Numbered from the stretch's first letter, positions 1 through 10,984 are shown. The stretch: 64,000 bases of DNA from Agrobacterium tumefaciens (GCF_009649785.1 NZ_WJOK01000002.1:248001-312000); one strand, 5' to 3'. The notes: a model not told the origin generated them from the sequence alone. Made by a program: numbers and translations.

Positions 1-134
1 GCGGTTTCGAGTGGACGGCGGCAAGTGCCGAGGACTGGCACACCCCCTATACCAACTGGCCGGGCACGCGTTATGAGAACAAGGCGAAAAGAGAAGGCCG
101 CAGCTCGGCCTATCTCACTTTCATTCGCATTTAA
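1..134 (+). CDS. C-terminal end of an unidentified protein (partial)
   Basis: An open frame enters from the left edge (codons in phase with position 3) and stops at the TAA at 132-134. It gives about 43 residues, including [16 protein letters not shown] and ending YLTFIRI. The tail is rich in aromatic and charged residues, with a beta-strand-like end. It could be the end of a methyltransferase-like fold, but I cannot name the family. It converges on the ribokinase gene, whose stop lies 13 bases away on the other strand. The short length makes this a moderate call. Confidence 0.45.
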   Translation, partial: GFEWTAASAEDWHTPYTNWPGTRYENKAKREGRSSAYLTFIRI

Positions 135-146
135 CAGCTCGAACCG

Positions 147-1046
147 TCAGATATTCGCGTCCACTTCGGCAGCAACCGGAATGGAAGGCTGGGCGCCGGC
201 GCGGGTGCAGGCGAGCGAGCCTGCGACGGCGGCGCGCTTCAGCGCCTTTTCGAAATCCATACCCTGATCGAGGCTGGCGGCGAGATAACCGCAGAATGTA
301 TCGCCAGCGCCGACAGTATCGACCGGCTCGATCTTGAGACCGGACGCCTTGAAGACCTTGCCGTTGCGAATGGCGATCACGCCATCAGCACCAAGCGTCA
401 CGATCAATGTCTGGCTGGTCTGCTCATGCAGGGATTTGAGTTCATTTTCCCGTTCGGAGGCTGAAAGTCCGTTTTTGCCGATCAGCAGTTCGAACTCGGT
501 TTCATTGGCGATGACGATATCGGCAAGGCTGGCAAGGCGCGGCCCGTCCGCGGTCAGCGGCGCGGTATTGATGATAGTGGTGATACGTTTAGCCTTCGCG
601 GCCGTCAGTGCTGCTTCGATTGAGGGTGCGGGCACCTCGAACTGAAGCATCAGAATATCGCCCGCTGCCATCTCCGCCACGGCTCTTGCGGCGTCGGATG
701 CGGAAACTTCGCCATTGGCGGCGGGAATGACCGAGATCATGTTCTCCCCGCCTTCACCGATCAGGATTACGGCGGTTCCCGTGGGGCCGGGCGCGGTCTT
801 GACGAGCGACAGATCGGTGCCGGCATCGCGCAGCAATGTCAGCGCTGGCGCGGCAAAGGTGTCATCACCCCTAGCGCCCGCCATTTTGACCGTTGCACCT
901 GCGCGCCGTGCGGCAAGCGCCTGATTGGCTCCCTTTCCGCCGGCCGCCGTGGAAAAGGTCTCTCCCGTCACGGTTTCACCGGGTTTGGGCAGGCGTTTGG
1001 CGGTGGCGACGAGATCCATGTTGATGGAGCCGAAAACAGTAATCAT
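147..1046 (-). CDS. rbsK: Ribokinase
   Basis: Cytosolic PfkB-family sugar kinase that phosphorylates D-ribose to ribose 5-phosphate with ATP. The 299 residues match the family length. The N-terminal substrate motif is seen as GSINMDLV and GGKGANQALAARR. The C-terminal ATP/anion-hole motif DTVGAGDTFCGYLAASL lies near residues 243-259, with the catalytic base Asp in GAGDTF. It lies 53 bases downstream of rmuC on the same strand, so it may be co-transcribed. No ribose transporter is nearby. Specificity for ribose rather than another sugar rests on overall resemblance to RbsK. Confidence 0.88.
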   Translation of the reverse strand: MITVFGSINMDLVATAKRLPKPGETVTGETFSTAAGGKGANQALAARRAGATVKMAGARGDDTFAAPALTLLRDAGTDLSLVKTAPGPTGTAVILIGEGGENMISVIPAANGEVSASDAARAVAEMAAGDILMLQFEVPAPSIEAALTAAKAKRITTIINTAPLTADGPRLASLADIVIANETEFELLIGKNGLSASERENELKSLHEQTSQTLIVTLGADGVIAIRNGKVFKASGLKIEPVDTVGAGDTFCGYLAASLDQGMDFEKALKRAAVAGSLACTRAGAQPSIPVAAEVDANI

Positions 1047-1099
1047 CAGGGCATGTCCGTATGAAATTCAAAGCAAGGCGGCGACTTTGCCCGAGGGGA

Positions 1100-2293
1100 T
1101 CACTCGTCGTCAACCACCCGCAACTTGGCCGTTCCTGCCCTGTTCTCTGCAAAGCGTCGCGCCTGCTCGATTTCGCTATGGGAGGTCTCCTTTTCCGTCG
1201 GCGAAAAATCGAGTCCCTCGATCTTCTGGCCACGCGCCAGCACCTTGTCGGAGGAGATCAGCATCATGTCGACATCTTTCTGCGCCAGCCCGAAATGGGC
1301 TTGCAGCTTGCGCGTCCGGTCGTCCAGCCGCCGCACGTCATCCATGAGAAGCGCGACTTCACCCTGAATGAGGTGCGCCTGCTCGCGCATGCGCTGGTCC
1401 TTCAGCACCGACTGGATAACCTGCACCGACAGCATCAAAAGCGATGGCGAGACAATAACGACACGAGCGCGATGGGCACGCTGCACGAGATATTCGAAAT
1501 GCTGGTGAATATCGGCGAAGATCGATTCCGACGGCACGAAGATGAAGGCCGTATCCTGCGTTTCTCCGCGTATCAGATATTTCTCCGCCACGTCGCGAAT
1601 ATGCACTTCCATATCGCGGCGGAACTGCTGGGTCGCAGCCCGTTTGCCCTCGGGCGTTTCATCCGCCTTCAGCGCATTCCACGCCTCCAGCGGAAACTTG
1701 GCATCGATGACGAGGGACGGGGCGTTGTTCGGCATCCTGATGATGCAGTCCGGTCGGTAGCCATTCGAAAGCGTGGGCTGAAGCTGAAAGGCCCCGGCGG
1801 GGAGCGCATCGGCGATCAGCGCTTCCATGCGCGCCTGCCCGAAAGCGCCGCGCGTCTGCTTGTTGGAGAGGATCGCCTGAAGCCCGACCACGTCCTTTGC
1901 CAGATCCTGAATATTACCCTGGGCGGCATCGATAACCGCAAGCCGCTCCTGCAGGCGGCTTAGATTCTCGTGCGTCGATCGGGTCTGCTCGGTCAGCGTC
2001 TCGCCCAGCCGCTGCGACATGCCGTCGAGGCGCTGGTTGATCGTCTGGCCCATCTCGCTCTGGCGCGTGCCGAGCGTCTCGGCCATCGCGGCGATCCGGC
2101 CGTGCAGTTCCGACTGGGTTTTCAACAGATCGGAAATTTCACCATCGGCTTCCGCTTTTTTCCCACGACTTTTCGTGACCATCCAGAAAGCGGAAAGGCC
2201 GAAAACGAGAGCCGTAAGAAGCCCGCCGAAGCTGATGTCGACGGAGCCGGCCCGCAAGGCGGGATCGAGGAGAAAAGAGAAATCGATGCTCAT
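1100..2293 (-). CDS. rmuC: DNA recombination protein RmuC homologue
   Basis: RmuC-family protein of about 397 residues. Family members limit inversions between short DNA repeats and have a nuclease-like core. I see an N-terminal membrane segment (about residues 20-38), then a long coiled coil with many Q, E and R residues (about 50-135). The conserved RmuC core carries VIDAKFPLEAW, where Asp and Lys are the nuclease-fold residues. I start at the ATG at 2291-2293 (MSIDFSFLLDP) rather than an upstream ATG 18 codons earlier, because the family usually begins just before the membrane segment. It is divergent from def. Confidence 0.87.
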   Translation of the reverse strand: MSIDFSFLLDPALRAGSVDISFGGLLTALVFGLSAFWMVTKSRGKKAEADGEISDLLKTQSELHGRIAAMAETLGTRQSEMGQTINQRLDGMSQRLGETLTEQTRSTHENLSRLQERLAVIDAAQGNIQDLAKDVVGLQAILSNKQTRGAFGQARMEALIADALPAGAFQLQPTLSNGYRPDCIIRMPNNAPSLVIDAKFPLEAWNALKADETPEGKRAATQQFRRDMEVHIRDVAEKYLIRGETQDTAFIFVPSESIFADIHQHFEYLVQRAHRARVVIVSPSLLMLSVQVIQSVLKDQRMREQAHLIQGEVALLMDDVRRLDDRTRKLQAHFGLAQKDVDMMLISSDKVLARGQKIEGLDFSPTEKETSHSEIEQARRFAENRAGTAKLRVVDDE

Positions 2294-2441
2294 GGCTAAA
2301 TCTACCAGATTTCCAGTGATTCGTAAGATCAAAACAAGAACATTCATGCGGCGGAATTGAGTCGGGCAAAACCGGACGAAGGTCTCATTTCGACCGCGTA
2401 TTTTTTATTTCCTCAGCGCAAGAGATACGTTATGGGAAGCC

Positions 2442-2954
2442 ATGACTATCAAACCGCTTATCATTTTGCCCGATCCCGTGCTGCGCCAGCAATCAAGGCC
2501 CATCGAACAGGTGGATGCCGAAGTGTTGCGCCTTGCCGACGATATGCTTGAAACCATGTATGATGCGCCGGGTATCGGCCTTGCCGCCATTCAGGTGGGC
2601 GTGCCGCGCCGCATGCTGGTGATCGACGTTTCGCGCGAGGACGAGGAGAAAAAGCCGGTCGTCTTCATCAATCCGGAAATCCTCAGAGTGTCGGACGACG
2701 TCTCGGCCTATGAGGAAGGGTGTCTCTCCATTCCCGATTATTATGCCGAGGTGGAGCGTCCCGCATCCCTGACAGTGCGATATGTCGATCGTGACGGAAA
2801 GCAGCAGACGGTCGATGCGGACGGACTTCTGGCGACGTGTCTGCAGCATGAGATCGACCACCTGAACGGCATTCTGTTCATCGACCATATTTCGCGCCTG
2901 AAGCGAGAAATGGTCATCAAGAAATTCACCAAAGCAGCCCGCGCTAAGGTCTGA
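2442..2954 (+). CDS. def: Peptide deformylase
   Basis: Removes the formyl group from the N-terminal methionine of new proteins; cytosolic metalloenzyme. All three family motifs are present: [10 protein letters not shown] (residues 44-53), EGCLSIP (92-98, metal ligand Cys94) and HEIDH (136-140, metal ligands His136 and His140 and catalytic Glu137). The 170 residues are the normal length. It is followed 47 bases later by fmt, whose product adds the formyl group, and then truA. The def-fmt-truA order is typical of rhizobia. Confidence 0.97.
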   Translation: MTIKPLIILPDPVLRQQSRPIEQVDAEVLRLADDMLETMYDAPGIGLAAIQVGVPRRMLVIDVSREDEEKKPVVFINPEILRVSDDVSAYEEGCLSIPDYYAEVERPASLTVRYVDRDGKQQTVDADGLLATCLQHEIDHLNGILFIDHISRLKREMVIKKFTKAARAKV

Positions 2955-3001
2955 TTCGTCTTAAATATGTAGACGGACCGGCATAGAGGGCAGGGGGCGA
3001 T

Positions 3002-3937
3002 ATGGCTCTTCGCATCATTTTCATGGGCACGCCGGATTTTTCCGTTCCCACGCTGCGTGCATTGGTGGACGCTGGTCACGAGGTCGTTGCCGTTTATACG
3101 CAGCCGCCGCGTCCAGGCGGTCGCCGTGGCCTCGATCTGCAGAAATCGCCGGTGCATCAGGCGGCCGAACTGCTGGGTCTGCCCGTGCTGACGCCGGTGA
3201 ATTTCAAGGCCGAGGAAGACCGGCAGCAATTCAGGGAATTCAACGCCGATGTCGCTGTTGTCGTTGCCTATGGGCTGCTATTGCCCGAGGCGATCCTGAG
3301 CGGTACGCGTCTTGGCTGCTATAACGGCCACGCCTCGTTGCTGCCGCGCTGGCGCGGCGCTGCTCCCATTCAGCGGGCGATCATGGCTGGCGATGCCGAG
3401 ACGGGCATGATGGTCATGAAAATGGAAAAGGGGCTCGATACCGGCCCGGTGGCGCTGACCGCCAAGGTCACGATCGGTGAGAATACCACGGCAGGTGAAT
3501 TGCACGACAGCCTGATGCTGACAGGCGCGCGGCTGATGCGGCAGGCGATGGACAAGCTGGAAGCAGACGATCTTCCTCTCGTTGCGCAGCCGGAAGAAGG
3601 CGTCGTTTATGCCTCGAAAATCGACAAGGGCGAGACCCGGATTAATTTTTCCCGGCCGGCACAGGACGTCCATAACCATATCCGCGGCCTTTCGCCTTTT
3701 CCCGGCGCTTGGCTGGAAATGGAAATCGGCGGTAAGGCCGAGCGCGTGAAGGTTCTGACGTCAGAACTGGCAAGCGGTATGGGCGAAGCGGGCGCTGTGC
3801 TCGATGACGCCCTGACCATCGCCTGCGGAAGTGGCGCGGTGCGGCTTACCCGTTTGCAGAAGGCAGGTGGCAAGCCGCTGTCGGCTGCCGATTTCGTTCG
3901 TGGCACACCCGTTCCCGCCAGAACGAGGCTCGGCTGA
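3002..3937 (+). CDS. fmt: Methionyl-tRNA formyltransferase
   Basis: Transfers a formyl group from 10-formyltetrahydrofolate to Met-tRNA(fMet), giving the initiator tRNA. At 311 residues it has the usual two domains: an N-terminal Rossmann-like catalytic domain starting [16 protein letters not shown], with the catalytic Asn/His region and [16 protein letters not shown] near residues 112-127, and a C-terminal tRNA-binding barrel from about residue 205. A good GGCGAT context precedes the ATG. The stop overlaps the truA start as TGATG, so translation is probably coupled. Confidence 0.97.
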   Translation: MALRIIFMGTPDFSVPTLRALVDAGHEVVAVYTQPPRPGGRRGLDLQKSPVHQAAELLGLPVLTPVNFKAEEDRQQFREFNADVAVVVAYGLLLPEAILSGTRLGCYNGHASLLPRWRGAAPIQRAIMAGDAETGMMVMKMEKGLDTGPVALTAKVTIGENTTAGELHDSLMLTGARLMRQAMDKLEADDLPLVAQPEEGVVYASKIDKGETRINFSRPAQDVHNHIRGLSPFPGAWLEMEIGGKAERVKVLTSELASGMGEAGAVLDDALTIACGSGAVRLTRLQKAGGKPLSAADFVRGTPVPARTRLG

Positions 3938-4737
3938 TGCCGCGTTTCCGCATGACCGTCGAATATGACGGTACGCCTTACTTCGGCTGGCAGAGACAGG
4001 ATAACGGCCCTTCAGTTCAGGGCGCGCTTGAAGCTGCCGTCCGGTCGCTGACCGGCGAAACCGTTTCTATTCGCGGCGCTGGCCGCACCGATTCCGGCGT
4101 GCATGCCGTGGGACAGGTAGCTCATGTCGATCTTTCCCGCGATTGGGCGCCATATAAGCTTCGCAATGCTCTCAACGCCCATCTGGCCATGGCGAAAGAG
4201 GCCGTCTCGGTTGTCGATGTAACGGCGGTGACCGAGGATTTCGACGCGCGCTTCTCCGCGCTTCGCCGCCATTATCTGTACCGCATCATTTGCCGGAAAG
4301 CGCGGCTGGCACTCGAGCACAAGCGCGCATGGTGGGTATCGAAAGATCTGGACCACGAACACATGCATGAAGCTGCACAGATGCTCGTCGGCCGGCACGA
4401 TTTTACCACTTTCCGCTCGGTTCATTGTCAGGCGAGCAGCCCGGTCAGAACGCTCGACCGGCTGGATGTGACGCGCAATGGCGATCTTATCGAGATACGC
4501 GCCACCGCGCAGAGCTTTCTCCACAACCAGATACGCTCTTTTGCCGGAACGCTGAAAATGGCCGGTGAAGGCAGCATGACACCGGAAGACGTGCGCGCGG
4601 CACTGGAAGCACGGGATCGCAAAGCCTGTGGCCCAGTCGCGCCGCCGGATGGTCTCTATTTCATGCAGGTCGATTATCCCGACGTCATTCCGCCGCGGGT
4701 CTATTCAAAGGTCGAGACGGTCGAAGACACGGACTGA
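3937..4737 (+). CDS. truA: tRNA pseudouridine(38-40) synthase A
   Basis: Converts uridines 38-40 in the tRNA anticodon arm to pseudouridine. The catalytic motif [12 protein letters not shown] is at residues 46-57, with catalytic Asp52. The N-terminal [12 protein letters not shown] and the later [15 protein letters not shown] are further TruA hallmarks. Length is normal at 266 residues. The start overlaps the fmt stop by one base (TGATG), placing it in the def-fmt-truA operon. It converges on the membrane-protein gene downstream. Confidence 0.97.
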   Translation: MPRFRMTVEYDGTPYFGWQRQDNGPSVQGALEAAVRSLTGETVSIRGAGRTDSGVHAVGQVAHVDLSRDWAPYKLRNALNAHLAMAKEAVSVVDVTAVTEDFDARFSALRRHYLYRIICRKARLALEHKRAWWVSKDLDHEHMHEAAQMLVGRHDFTTFRSVHCQASSPVRTLDRLDVTRNGDLIEIRATAQSFLHNQIRSFAGTLKMAGEGSMTPEDVRAALEARDRKACGPVAPPDGLYFMQVDYPDVIPPRVYSKVETVEDTD

Positions 4738-4750
4738 AGTGTCTAGTTTC

Positions 4751-5347
4751 TTAGGCCGGATAAACGCCGAGAAAACGCTGCAGCGCCTCGGACAGAAGCA
4801 TGCCCGGCACCAGCAGGGTCATGACGATCGCCGAGACAAGCAACGACTGGTCGCGGATGAAGAAGCGCACGATCCGCGAAAAGGCGAAGACCAGCGACAG
4901 CAGGAGTGCCAGCCAGAGAATGGCGATCAGCCCCTGCAAGGGCGGCAGAAAAAACGCGATCAGGATCAGAACCGCATAGGCATAGGAAAATGGCAGCGAC
5001 AGCCAGTTCATGGTGGTGACGAGGGGGGCGAATTTTTCCCGCGCGCCGAAAGCGAACAGCAGCATGCCGATCAACAACAGCGGCACGATCCAGCAGATAG
5101 CCTCGACCATCGCAAGGCGGAAAAAGAAGATGAACCCCGTTCCTGTTCCGGGCGGATAGCTTGCCAGGAACGCAGCGCGCAGCCACAGCCAGGACACCAG
5201 CATGGCGGGCAGGCACCAGAGAGCGGAATAGAAGGATCGCCACATGCCGCGCTCGGACAGATCCAGATAACGCGCGCCGGTGTGGTCGCCGAGCAGCAGC
5301 AGCCAGAGGCCTTTCAGATAGAGCCTTACTTCACTTGCCGTCGGCAT
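4751..5347 (-). CDS. Hypothetical inner-membrane protein next to dapE
   Basis: A protein of 198 residues with about five hydrophobic segments, for example [52 protein letters not shown] and [15 protein letters not shown]. It has no catalytic motif I can recognise. The start overlaps the end of dapE by 17 bases, so it is very likely translated from the dapD-dapE transcript. Family members beside dapE in related genomes are annotated only as hypothetical membrane proteins. No function is assigned. Confidence 0.75.
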   Translation of the reverse strand: MPTASEVRLYLKGLWLLLLGDHTGARYLDLSERGMWRSFYSALWCLPAMLVSWLWLRAAFLASYPPGTGTGFIFFFRLAMVEAICWIVPLLLIGMLLFAFGAREKFAPLVTTMNWLSLPFSYAYAVLILIAFFLPPLQGLIAILWLALLLSLVFAFSRIVRFFIRDQSLLVSAIVMTLLVPGMLLSEALQRFLGVYPA

Positions 5348-6527
5348 GGGAGAACCAGCGTTCGATGAAGGTCTCGTAGATGCGTGTCAGCGTCTCCAAA
5401 TCGGCGACTTCCACGCGCTCATCGACCATATGCATGGTCTGCCCGACGAGGCCGAATTCCACGACGGGGCAATAATCCTTGATGAAACGCGCATCAGACG
5501 TGCCGCCGGTGGTCGAAAGCTTGGGCTCCTTGCCTGTCACGGCTTCCACGGCGCCGGAAAGCGATGAGATGAGCGCATTGTTCCGGGTCAGGAAAACATG
5601 GGCCGGACGGTCCGCCCAGACGATCTCATATTTGACCGGGCTGCGGTCGGGACGAAGTTCTCCCTCGGCAGCGGCGGCATCGAGGCGGCGGATGATTTCC
5701 GCCCGCAGGCTCTCCACCGTCCAGCTGTCATTGAAACGGATGTTGAACGACGCCGTCGCCCGCGCCGGAATAACATTTGTGGCGGCGTTGCCGGTGTCGA
5801 TGGTCGTCACTTCCAGATTGGACGGCTGGAAGTCGTCCGTACCGTGATCGAAGGGCGGATACATCAGCGCGTGGGTCAGTTGCAGCAGCCCGCGAATGGG
5901 GTTGTCGGCCAGATGCGGATATGCGGCATGACCCTGCACGCCATGCACGGTGATGCGGCCCGAAATCGACCCCCGGCGGCCGATCTTGATCATGTCGCCC
6001 AGCTGGTCGGGGTTGGTCGGTTCACCCACCACGCAGGCATCCCATGTCTCGCCTTTGGCGGCGGCCCACTCCAGCAGCTTGGAGGTGCCGTTGATCGAGG
6101 GGCCTTCCTCGTCACCGGTGATCAGGAAAGAAACGGAACCTTTCGGTTTTCCGTGTTTCTCGATGTAGCGGGCAATGGCAGCAACGAAACAGGCAATGCC
6201 GCCCTTCATGTCCACCGCACCACGGCCGAACATTTCCCCGCCGGCAATTTCAGCGGCAAAGGGCGGATGGCTCCATGCCGCCTCGTCGCCCACCGGAACG
6301 ACATCGGTATGGCCCGCAAACATCAGGTGCGGACCTTCCGTGCCAAGCCGGGCGTAGAGGTTTTCAACGTCAGGCGTTCCCGCTTCCGTCGCCACCATCT
6401 TTTCCACCGCAAAGCCAAGCGGTGAAAGCAGGGTGTCTAGCAGCGATAGCGCGCCACCTTCGGCGGGCGTCACCGAAGGGCAACGGATGAGGGCGGCGAG
6501 ATTGGCAACGGGATCGGTCGTGGTCAT
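5331..6527 (-). CDS. dapE: Succinyl-diaminopimelate desuccinylase
   Basis: Hydrolyses N-succinyl-LL-diaminopimelate to LL-diaminopimelate and succinate in lysine and cell-wall precursor synthesis; cytosolic di-zinc M20 enzyme. Metal-binding and catalytic motifs are seen as [12 protein letters not shown] (His and Asp), [10 protein letters not shown] (Asp) and [10 protein letters not shown] (catalytic Glu pair); a C-terminal His lies in the region [10 protein letters not shown]. The length of 398 is close to the family norm. It starts 14 bases after the dapD stop on the same strand, consistent with a dapD-dapE-membrane protein operon. Confidence 0.96.
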   Translation of the reverse strand: MTTTDPVANLAALIRCPSVTPAEGGALSLLDTLLSPLGFAVEKMVATEAGTPDVENLYARLGTEGPHLMFAGHTDVVPVGDEAAWSHPPFAAEIAGGEMFGRGAVDMKGGIACFVAAIARYIEKHGKPKGSVSFLITGDEEGPSINGTSKLLEWAAAKGETWDACVVGEPTNPDQLGDMIKIGRRGSISGRITVHGVQGHAAYPHLADNPIRGLLQLTHALMYPPFDHGTDDFQPSNLEVTTIDTGNAATNVIPARATASFNIRFNDSWTVESLRAEIIRRLDAAAAEGELRPDRSPVKYEIVWADRPAHVFLTRNNALISSLSGAVEAVTGKEPKLSTTGGTSDARFIKDYCPVVEFGLVGQTMHMVDERVEVADLETLTRIYETFIERWFSHADGK

Positions 6528-6541
6528 GGTATCAGCTTTTA

Positions 6542-7396
6542 TCAGTCGCGCAGAAGCTCGTTGATGCCGGTCTTGGAGCGGGTCTTTTCATCGACGCGCT
6601 TGACGATGACGGCGCAATAAAGGCTCGGGCCCGGCTCGCCGTTTGGGAACGGCTTGCCCGGCATGGTGCCGGCAACGACGACGGAATAGGGTGGCACTTC
6701 GCCATAGGTGATCTCGCCGGTGGCGCGATCGACGATCTTGGTCGACTTGCCGATGAAGACGCCCATGCCGAGAACGGCGCCTTCGCGCACGATGCAGCCT
6801 TCTACGACTTCCGAACGGGCACCGATGAAGCAATTGTCCTCGATGATGGTCGGGCCGGCCTGAAGCGGCTCCAGAACGCCGCCGATGCCAACGCCGCCAG
6901 ACAGATGCACGTTCTTGCCGATCTGCGCGCAGGAGCCGACCGTCGCCCAGGTGTCGACCATCGTGCCTTCATCGACATAGGCGCCGAGATTGACGAAGGA
7001 AGGCATCAGCACCACGTTCTTGGCCACATAGGCCGAGCGGCGCACGACGGCGTTAGGCACTGCGCGGAAGCCCGCAGCGCGGAACTGGTTTTCACCCCAG
7101 TTCTCGAACTTCGACGGCACCTTGTCCCACCAGGTGGATTCACCGGGGCCGCCGGTGACGATTTCCATGTCGTTCAGACGGAAGGAGAGGAGCACGGCCT
7201 TTTTCAGCCATTGGTTCACTTTCCAGTTCCCGTCCGCCTGCTTTTCGGCGACGCGGACCTTGCCGCTGTCGAGAAGTTGAAGAGATGTGTTCACCGCGTC
7301 GCGAACCTCGCCCTTTGTCGATACGTTCACACCGTCACGGTTGTCGAAGGCTGTTTCGATGGTGGTTTCGAGAGAGGTGAGATCCGGAAGGCTCAT
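6542..7396 (-). CDS. dapD: Tetrahydrodipicolinate N-succinyltransferase
   Basis: Transfers a succinyl group from succinyl-CoA to tetrahydrodipicolinate, the step before DapC and DapE in lysine synthesis. The protein has 284 residues. The C-terminal half has left-handed hexapeptide repeats such as [20 protein letters not shown], typical of DapD trimers. I chose the ATG at 7394-7396 ([12 protein letters not shown]). A much longer open frame continues upstream but is low-complexity and runs under the divergent LOG gene. It is transcribed with dapE. Confidence 0.96.
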   Translation of the reverse strand: MSLPDLTSLETTIETAFDNRDGVNVSTKGEVRDAVNTSLQLLDSGKVRVAEKQADGNWKVNQWLKKAVLLSFRLNDMEIVTGGPGESTWWDKVPSKFENWGENQFRAAGFRAVPNAVVRRSAYVAKNVVLMPSFVNLGAYVDEGTMVDTWATVGSCAQIGKNVHLSGGVGIGGVLEPLQAGPTIIEDNCFIGARSEVVEGCIVREGAVLGMGVFIGKSTKIVDRATGEITYGEVPPYSVVVAGTMPGKPFPNGEPGPSLYCAVIVKRVDEKTRSKTGINELLRD

Positions 7397-7540
7397 GGAA
7401 AATTCCTTGAATGTCGCGTGTGTTCGTGGCCACGGATGGTCCCGCGCCGCTGGAAGGCTCTGGTCATTTGATCTAAGGGAGTGTTGGAAAGGCGTCAATG
7501 TGATTTGGGTGATTTGGCGCACCAGACGAAAGGCTTGGAA

Positions 7541-8401
7541 ATGACACGACTGAAAAACGGCAAATTGCGGCGCAAGGATGGGGTGTGGGACCCGTTGAAG
7601 CGTAGCTCTGCGGACAAGCAGCAGGCCGATGTCATTCCCAAAACACCGCAGTCGGATTCCCCATCCTACCGGCTTGCCTATGCGGATATGGATTTTCTCT
7701 GCCGCGAAGAGTTGCGCCCCGTCAGGCTTCAACTCGAACTTCTGAAGACGGAAATGGCGCTGACCGAGCGGGGCATCAAGTCCACCGTCGTCATGTTCGG
7801 CGGCGCGCGCATTCCCGAGCCCGGCGGCGAGGCTTGGGCGGCCCGCAACGAGACGCAGAAACGCAATCTGGAGCAATCCTCGGTTTATTACGAGGAGGCG
7901 CGCAAGTTCGCCCGGCTCTGCACCGACTACGGCGCGAAATCGGACCATCTGGAATATGTCGTGGTCACTGGCGGTGGTCCCGGCGTGATGGAAGCAGGCA
8001 ATCGCGGCGCAGCCGATGTCGGAGGCCCGTCCATCGGCCTCAACATCGTGCTGCCGCATGAGCAGGCGCCCAACCCCTATGTCACGCCGGAGCTGAGCTT
8101 CAACTTCCACTATTTCGCCATCCGCAAGATGCATTTCCTGATGCGGGCCAAGGCCGTGGTGATCTTCCCCGGTGGTTTCGGCACGCTCGATGAACTCTTC
8201 GAGACGCTGACGCTGATCCAGACGAAGCGCATGGCGCCCATCCCGCTCATTCTCTTCGGAGAGAAATTCTGGCGCTCCGTCGTCAATTTCGAATTCCTCG
8301 CGGACTTCGGAACCATTGCGCCCGAAGATATGGAGCTGCTACATTTCGCCGAAACGGCCGACGATGCATGGAACATCGTATCCGCCTATTACGAGCACTG
8401 A
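7541..8401 (+). CDS. LOG-family (TIGR00730) Rossmann-fold protein
   Basis: About 286 residues with the LOG signature: [14 protein letters not shown] and [12 protein letters not shown], the PGGxGTxxE motif of cytokinin-activating phosphoribohydrolases and related nucleotide 5'-monophosphate hydrolases. It is longer than plant LOG or YvdD proteins because of an N-terminal extension of about 80 residues, as in the larger bacterial subgroup. The likely reaction is release of a base from a nucleoside monophosphate; a role in making cytokinin is possible but not shown. The ATG at 7541 (MTRLKNGKL) is chosen over an upstream ATG that would run into the dapD promoter region. Confidence 0.82.
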   Translation: MTRLKNGKLRRKDGVWDPLKRSSADKQQADVIPKTPQSDSPSYRLAYADMDFLCREELRPVRLQLELLKTEMALTERGIKSTVVMFGGARIPEPGGEAWAARNETQKRNLEQSSVYYEEARKFARLCTDYGAKSDHLEYVVVTGGGPGVMEAGNRGAADVGGPSIGLNIVLPHEQAPNPYVTPELSFNFHYFAIRKMHFLMRAKAVVIFPGGFGTLDELFETLTLIQTKRMAPIPLILFGEKFWRSVVNFEFLADFGTIAPEDMELLHFAETADDAWNIVSAYYEH

Positions 8402-8567
8402 TTTCGGCTCGATGCGACGGGGGAATTTTAGGGGTTAATTAGCAAAGATATTCTAATTTCCCCTCGTCGCGTTGCAGCGCACTGCCCCCAGCGGGCGGGC
8501 CTCCATGACGGAGATTTCTCATCCGTTGACGCCAGCCTTTTCGGCCGGCGATTTGATCGAGGCCAAA

Positions 8568-10913
8568 ATGTTCAATTTCAAAGTGAAGTCGCTTGCGACC
8601 AAGCTGATCCTTGTAACCGGCTGTGCAATCACCACGGTCCTTGTCGCATCGAATTCCTTCCTCATTTCCCAGACCAGCGACCGTGTCCATTCGCTGACCA
8701 TGGATCAGGCGAACACTGAGGCACGCGCCATCGCCAACGTCATCGCCGCCGATGTCGGTGAACTCGGCAGCGCTGCCCGCTCCATGGCCGGTATCATCGG
8801 CCGTGCGCATCAGGCGAAATCGATGGACCGCCCGGGCATCGTCAACATCCTCAAGGCCAATGTCGAGCAGAATGCTTTCGCTTTCGGAAGCTGGTTCTGT
8901 GAGCAGTTGGGCCTTTTCGACGGACAGACCACCGAAATCGCCAACAGGCTCGATCTCGGCACCAATGCAACGGGTGCATTTGCCCCCTACTGGTCGAAGA
9001 CCCAGAAAGGCGACATCCAGTTTTCGACCTTCAAGAACGACTATGCGGCGGAGTGGTATTCGCTCGCTGCCAAATCCGGCAAGGGCGCCATTACCCAGCC
9101 CTATCTGGCCGAAGGCACGGAAGTGCCCACCACAATGACCTCGCTTGCCTATCCCGTCATGTCTGATGGTAAGATGATTGGTGTGGCGGGGGTCGATATC
9201 TCGCTGGCAGCTCTGTCGCAGAAGCTGCAGGCGCTGCATCCTTTCGAAACCGGCCGTGTGACACTCATTTCGCAGGGCGGCCAATGGCTGGTACCGCCGA
9301 CGCCCGAGCAGAACATGAAGGCCTATGACGGAGAGGGTGCAAGCACCGTTCAGGCGGCGATCACATCCGGCAAGCAGGGCCTGATCGAAAATCTCGGCCT
9401 TGATACCGACGCGCCCTATAACCGCCTTGTCTATCCGTTTGCGGTTCCGGGCCTCAATGCCACCTGGGTGGTTCTGGTGGATATCCCGCATCAGGCGTTG
9501 AACGCGCCGGTGCAGGAGCAGACTTATCTGATGATCCTCGGGGCGATCGTCATTCTTGCGGCGGTTATTGCCGCGCTCTATTTCTCCGTCCGCTATTTCG
9601 TCCGCAATCCGCTCGCCTCGCTGGTCTCCGATGTGAAAACACTGAGCGACGGTCGTTACGATGTGCCGGTTTCCGGACAGGACCGCAGGGATGAGACGGG
9701 CGCGGTGGCAACGGCTCTGGAAGGCTTCCGTGCGAAGCTTGCCGGTATCCGCGAAATGGAAGCGGATGCCGCCGTGCAGCGTGGCAATGCGGAAACGGAG
9801 CGCCAAAGGTCCGAATCCGAGCGCAATGAGAACAGCCGGATGCAGCAACACATCGTGAGCGTACTCGGCGCGGGTCTCAATGCGCTCTCGCAGGGCAATC
9901 TGACTTATCGCATCGAGGACCAGTTCCCCGGTGAATATGCAAAGCTGCGCAACGACTTCAACTCGGCGCTCGCTAGCCTCGAGGAAACCGTTTCCACCGT
10001 CAACGGAACCGTTGCCAGCATCGGCAACGGCACCGGCGAGATCACCCGCGCTGCGAGCGATCTCTCCCACCGCACGGAACAGCAGGCTGCAAGCCTGGAA
10101 GAAACCGCTGCCGCCCTCAACCAGCTGACGGCGCAGGTCAATTCCAGTGCGGAAAACGCAGCGCAGGCGGCGACAGCTGTCAGCAATGCCTGCGACGACG
10201 CCGGCAAGTCGGGCGAGGTCGTACAGCAGGCCGTCAGTTCCATGGAAGGCATCGCTCAATCCTCGGCGGAAATCTCCCGCATCATTGGGGTAATCGACGA
10301 AATCGCTTTCCAGACCAACCTTCTGGCGCTGAATGCCGGTGTGGAAGCTGCCCGTGCGGGCGAGGCTGGCAAGGGGTTTGCCGTCGTCGCGCAGGAAGTA
10401 CGTGAACTGGCGCAACGTTCCGCGACGGCCGCGAAGGAGATCAAAGGTCTGATCAACACCTCCGCAAGGCAGGTGGGCGAGGGCGTCCAGCTGGTCGGCA
10501 AGGCCGGCGAGACGATGAGAAAGATTGCCGATCAGGTTCTGCAGATCAACCAGCTGATACGGCAGATTTCGGCCTCTGCCAGCGAGCAGGCGGTAGGTCT
10601 CAAGGAAATCAATTCCGCCGTCACCCAGATGGATCAGGTCACCCAGCAGAATGCTGCCATGGTGGAAGAAACAACGGCGGCAAGCGTGACGCTGAACAGC
10701 GAGGCGGAAACGCTGAAATCGCTCGTTGCCGGTTTCTCCGTATCCGGCGGTCATTCCAGCCAGTCCGGCCAGCAATTGCGCGCCACCGCGGCGGCAATGC
10801 GTGCGCCTGTCGCCCCGTCACAGGCATCGGGTCGCTCGGCTGCGACCCAACGTGCCCGCCCAAGAACCAGCGGCGCAAACGCGCTGGCGCAGGACGACTG
10901 GACCGAGTTCTGA
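8568..10913 (+). CDS. Methyl-accepting chemotaxis protein (Cache-type sensor)
   Basis: Transmembrane chemoreceptor of 781 residues. TM1 is at about residues 8-32, a large periplasmic sensor of dCache size follows to about 315, TM2 is at about 320-345, then a HAMP domain and a cytoplasmic signalling domain. The kinase-control hairpin includes [20 protein letters not shown] near residue 577. The protein ends DDWTEF, an xWxxF tail of the type that tethers CheR and CheB. I start at the ATG at 8568 because GAGG lies seven bases upstream and TM1 follows at once; ATGs at 8472 and 8505 would add unneeded residues. The ligand is unknown. A strong terminator follows. Confidence 0.93.
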   Translation: MFNFKVKSLATKLILVTGCAITTVLVASNSFLISQTSDRVHSLTMDQANTEARAIANVIAADVGELGSAARSMAGIIGRAHQAKSMDRPGIVNILKANVEQNAFAFGSWFCEQLGLFDGQTTEIANRLDLGTNATGAFAPYWSKTQKGDIQFSTFKNDYAAEWYSLAAKSGKGAITQPYLAEGTEVPTTMTSLAYPVMSDGKMIGVAGVDISLAALSQKLQALHPFETGRVTLISQGGQWLVPPTPEQNMKAYDGEGASTVQAAITSGKQGLIENLGLDTDAPYNRLVYPFAVPGLNATWVVLVDIPHQALNAPVQEQTYLMILGAIVILAAVIAALYFSVRYFVRNPLASLVSDVKTLSDGRYDVPVSGQDRRDETGAVATALEGFRAKLAGIREMEADAAVQRGNAETERQRSESERNENSRMQQHIVSVLGAGLNALSQGNLTYRIEDQFPGEYAKLRNDFNSALASLEETVSTVNGTVASIGNGTGEITRAASDLSHRTEQQAASLEETAAALNQLTAQVNSSAENAAQAATAVSNACDDAGKSGEVVQQAVSSMEGIAQSSAEISRIIGVIDEIAFQTNLLALNAGVEAARAGEAGKGFAVVAQEVRELAQRSATAAKEIKGLINTSARQVGEGVQLVGKAGETMRKIADQVLQINQLIRQISASASEQAVGLKEINSAVTQMDQVTQQNAAMVEETTAASVTLNSEAETLKSLVAGFSVSGGHSSQSGQQLRATAAAMRAPVAPSQASGRSAATQRARPRTSGANALAQDDWTEF

Positions 10914-10938
10914 GAATATCCCGTGGTTCCAAATGAAT

Positions 10939-10968
10939 GGGCCGCTGGTCACGCCAGCGGCCCTTTTT
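10939..10968 (+). terminator. Rho-independent terminator after the chemoreceptor
   Basis: Perfect 10-bp stem GGGCCGCTGG / CCAGCGGCCC (10939-10948 and 10954-10963), five-base loop, then TTTTT. It starts 26 bases after the chemoreceptor stop. Confidence 0.9.
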
Positions 10969-10984
10969 CATGTCTGCGTTCCCA

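Noticed and set aside
7397..8134. Upstream extension of dapD by about 245 codons
   Set aside because: The extension overlaps the divergent LOG-family gene and has no similarity to DapD; the family length is reached from the ATG at 7394-7396.
8439..10775. Open frame of 778 codons on the minus strand opposite the first chemoreceptor
   Set aside because: It lies entirely antisense to a well-supported gene, has Arg/His/Gly-rich composition, no family motif and no ribosome site. It reflects the codon bias of the true gene.
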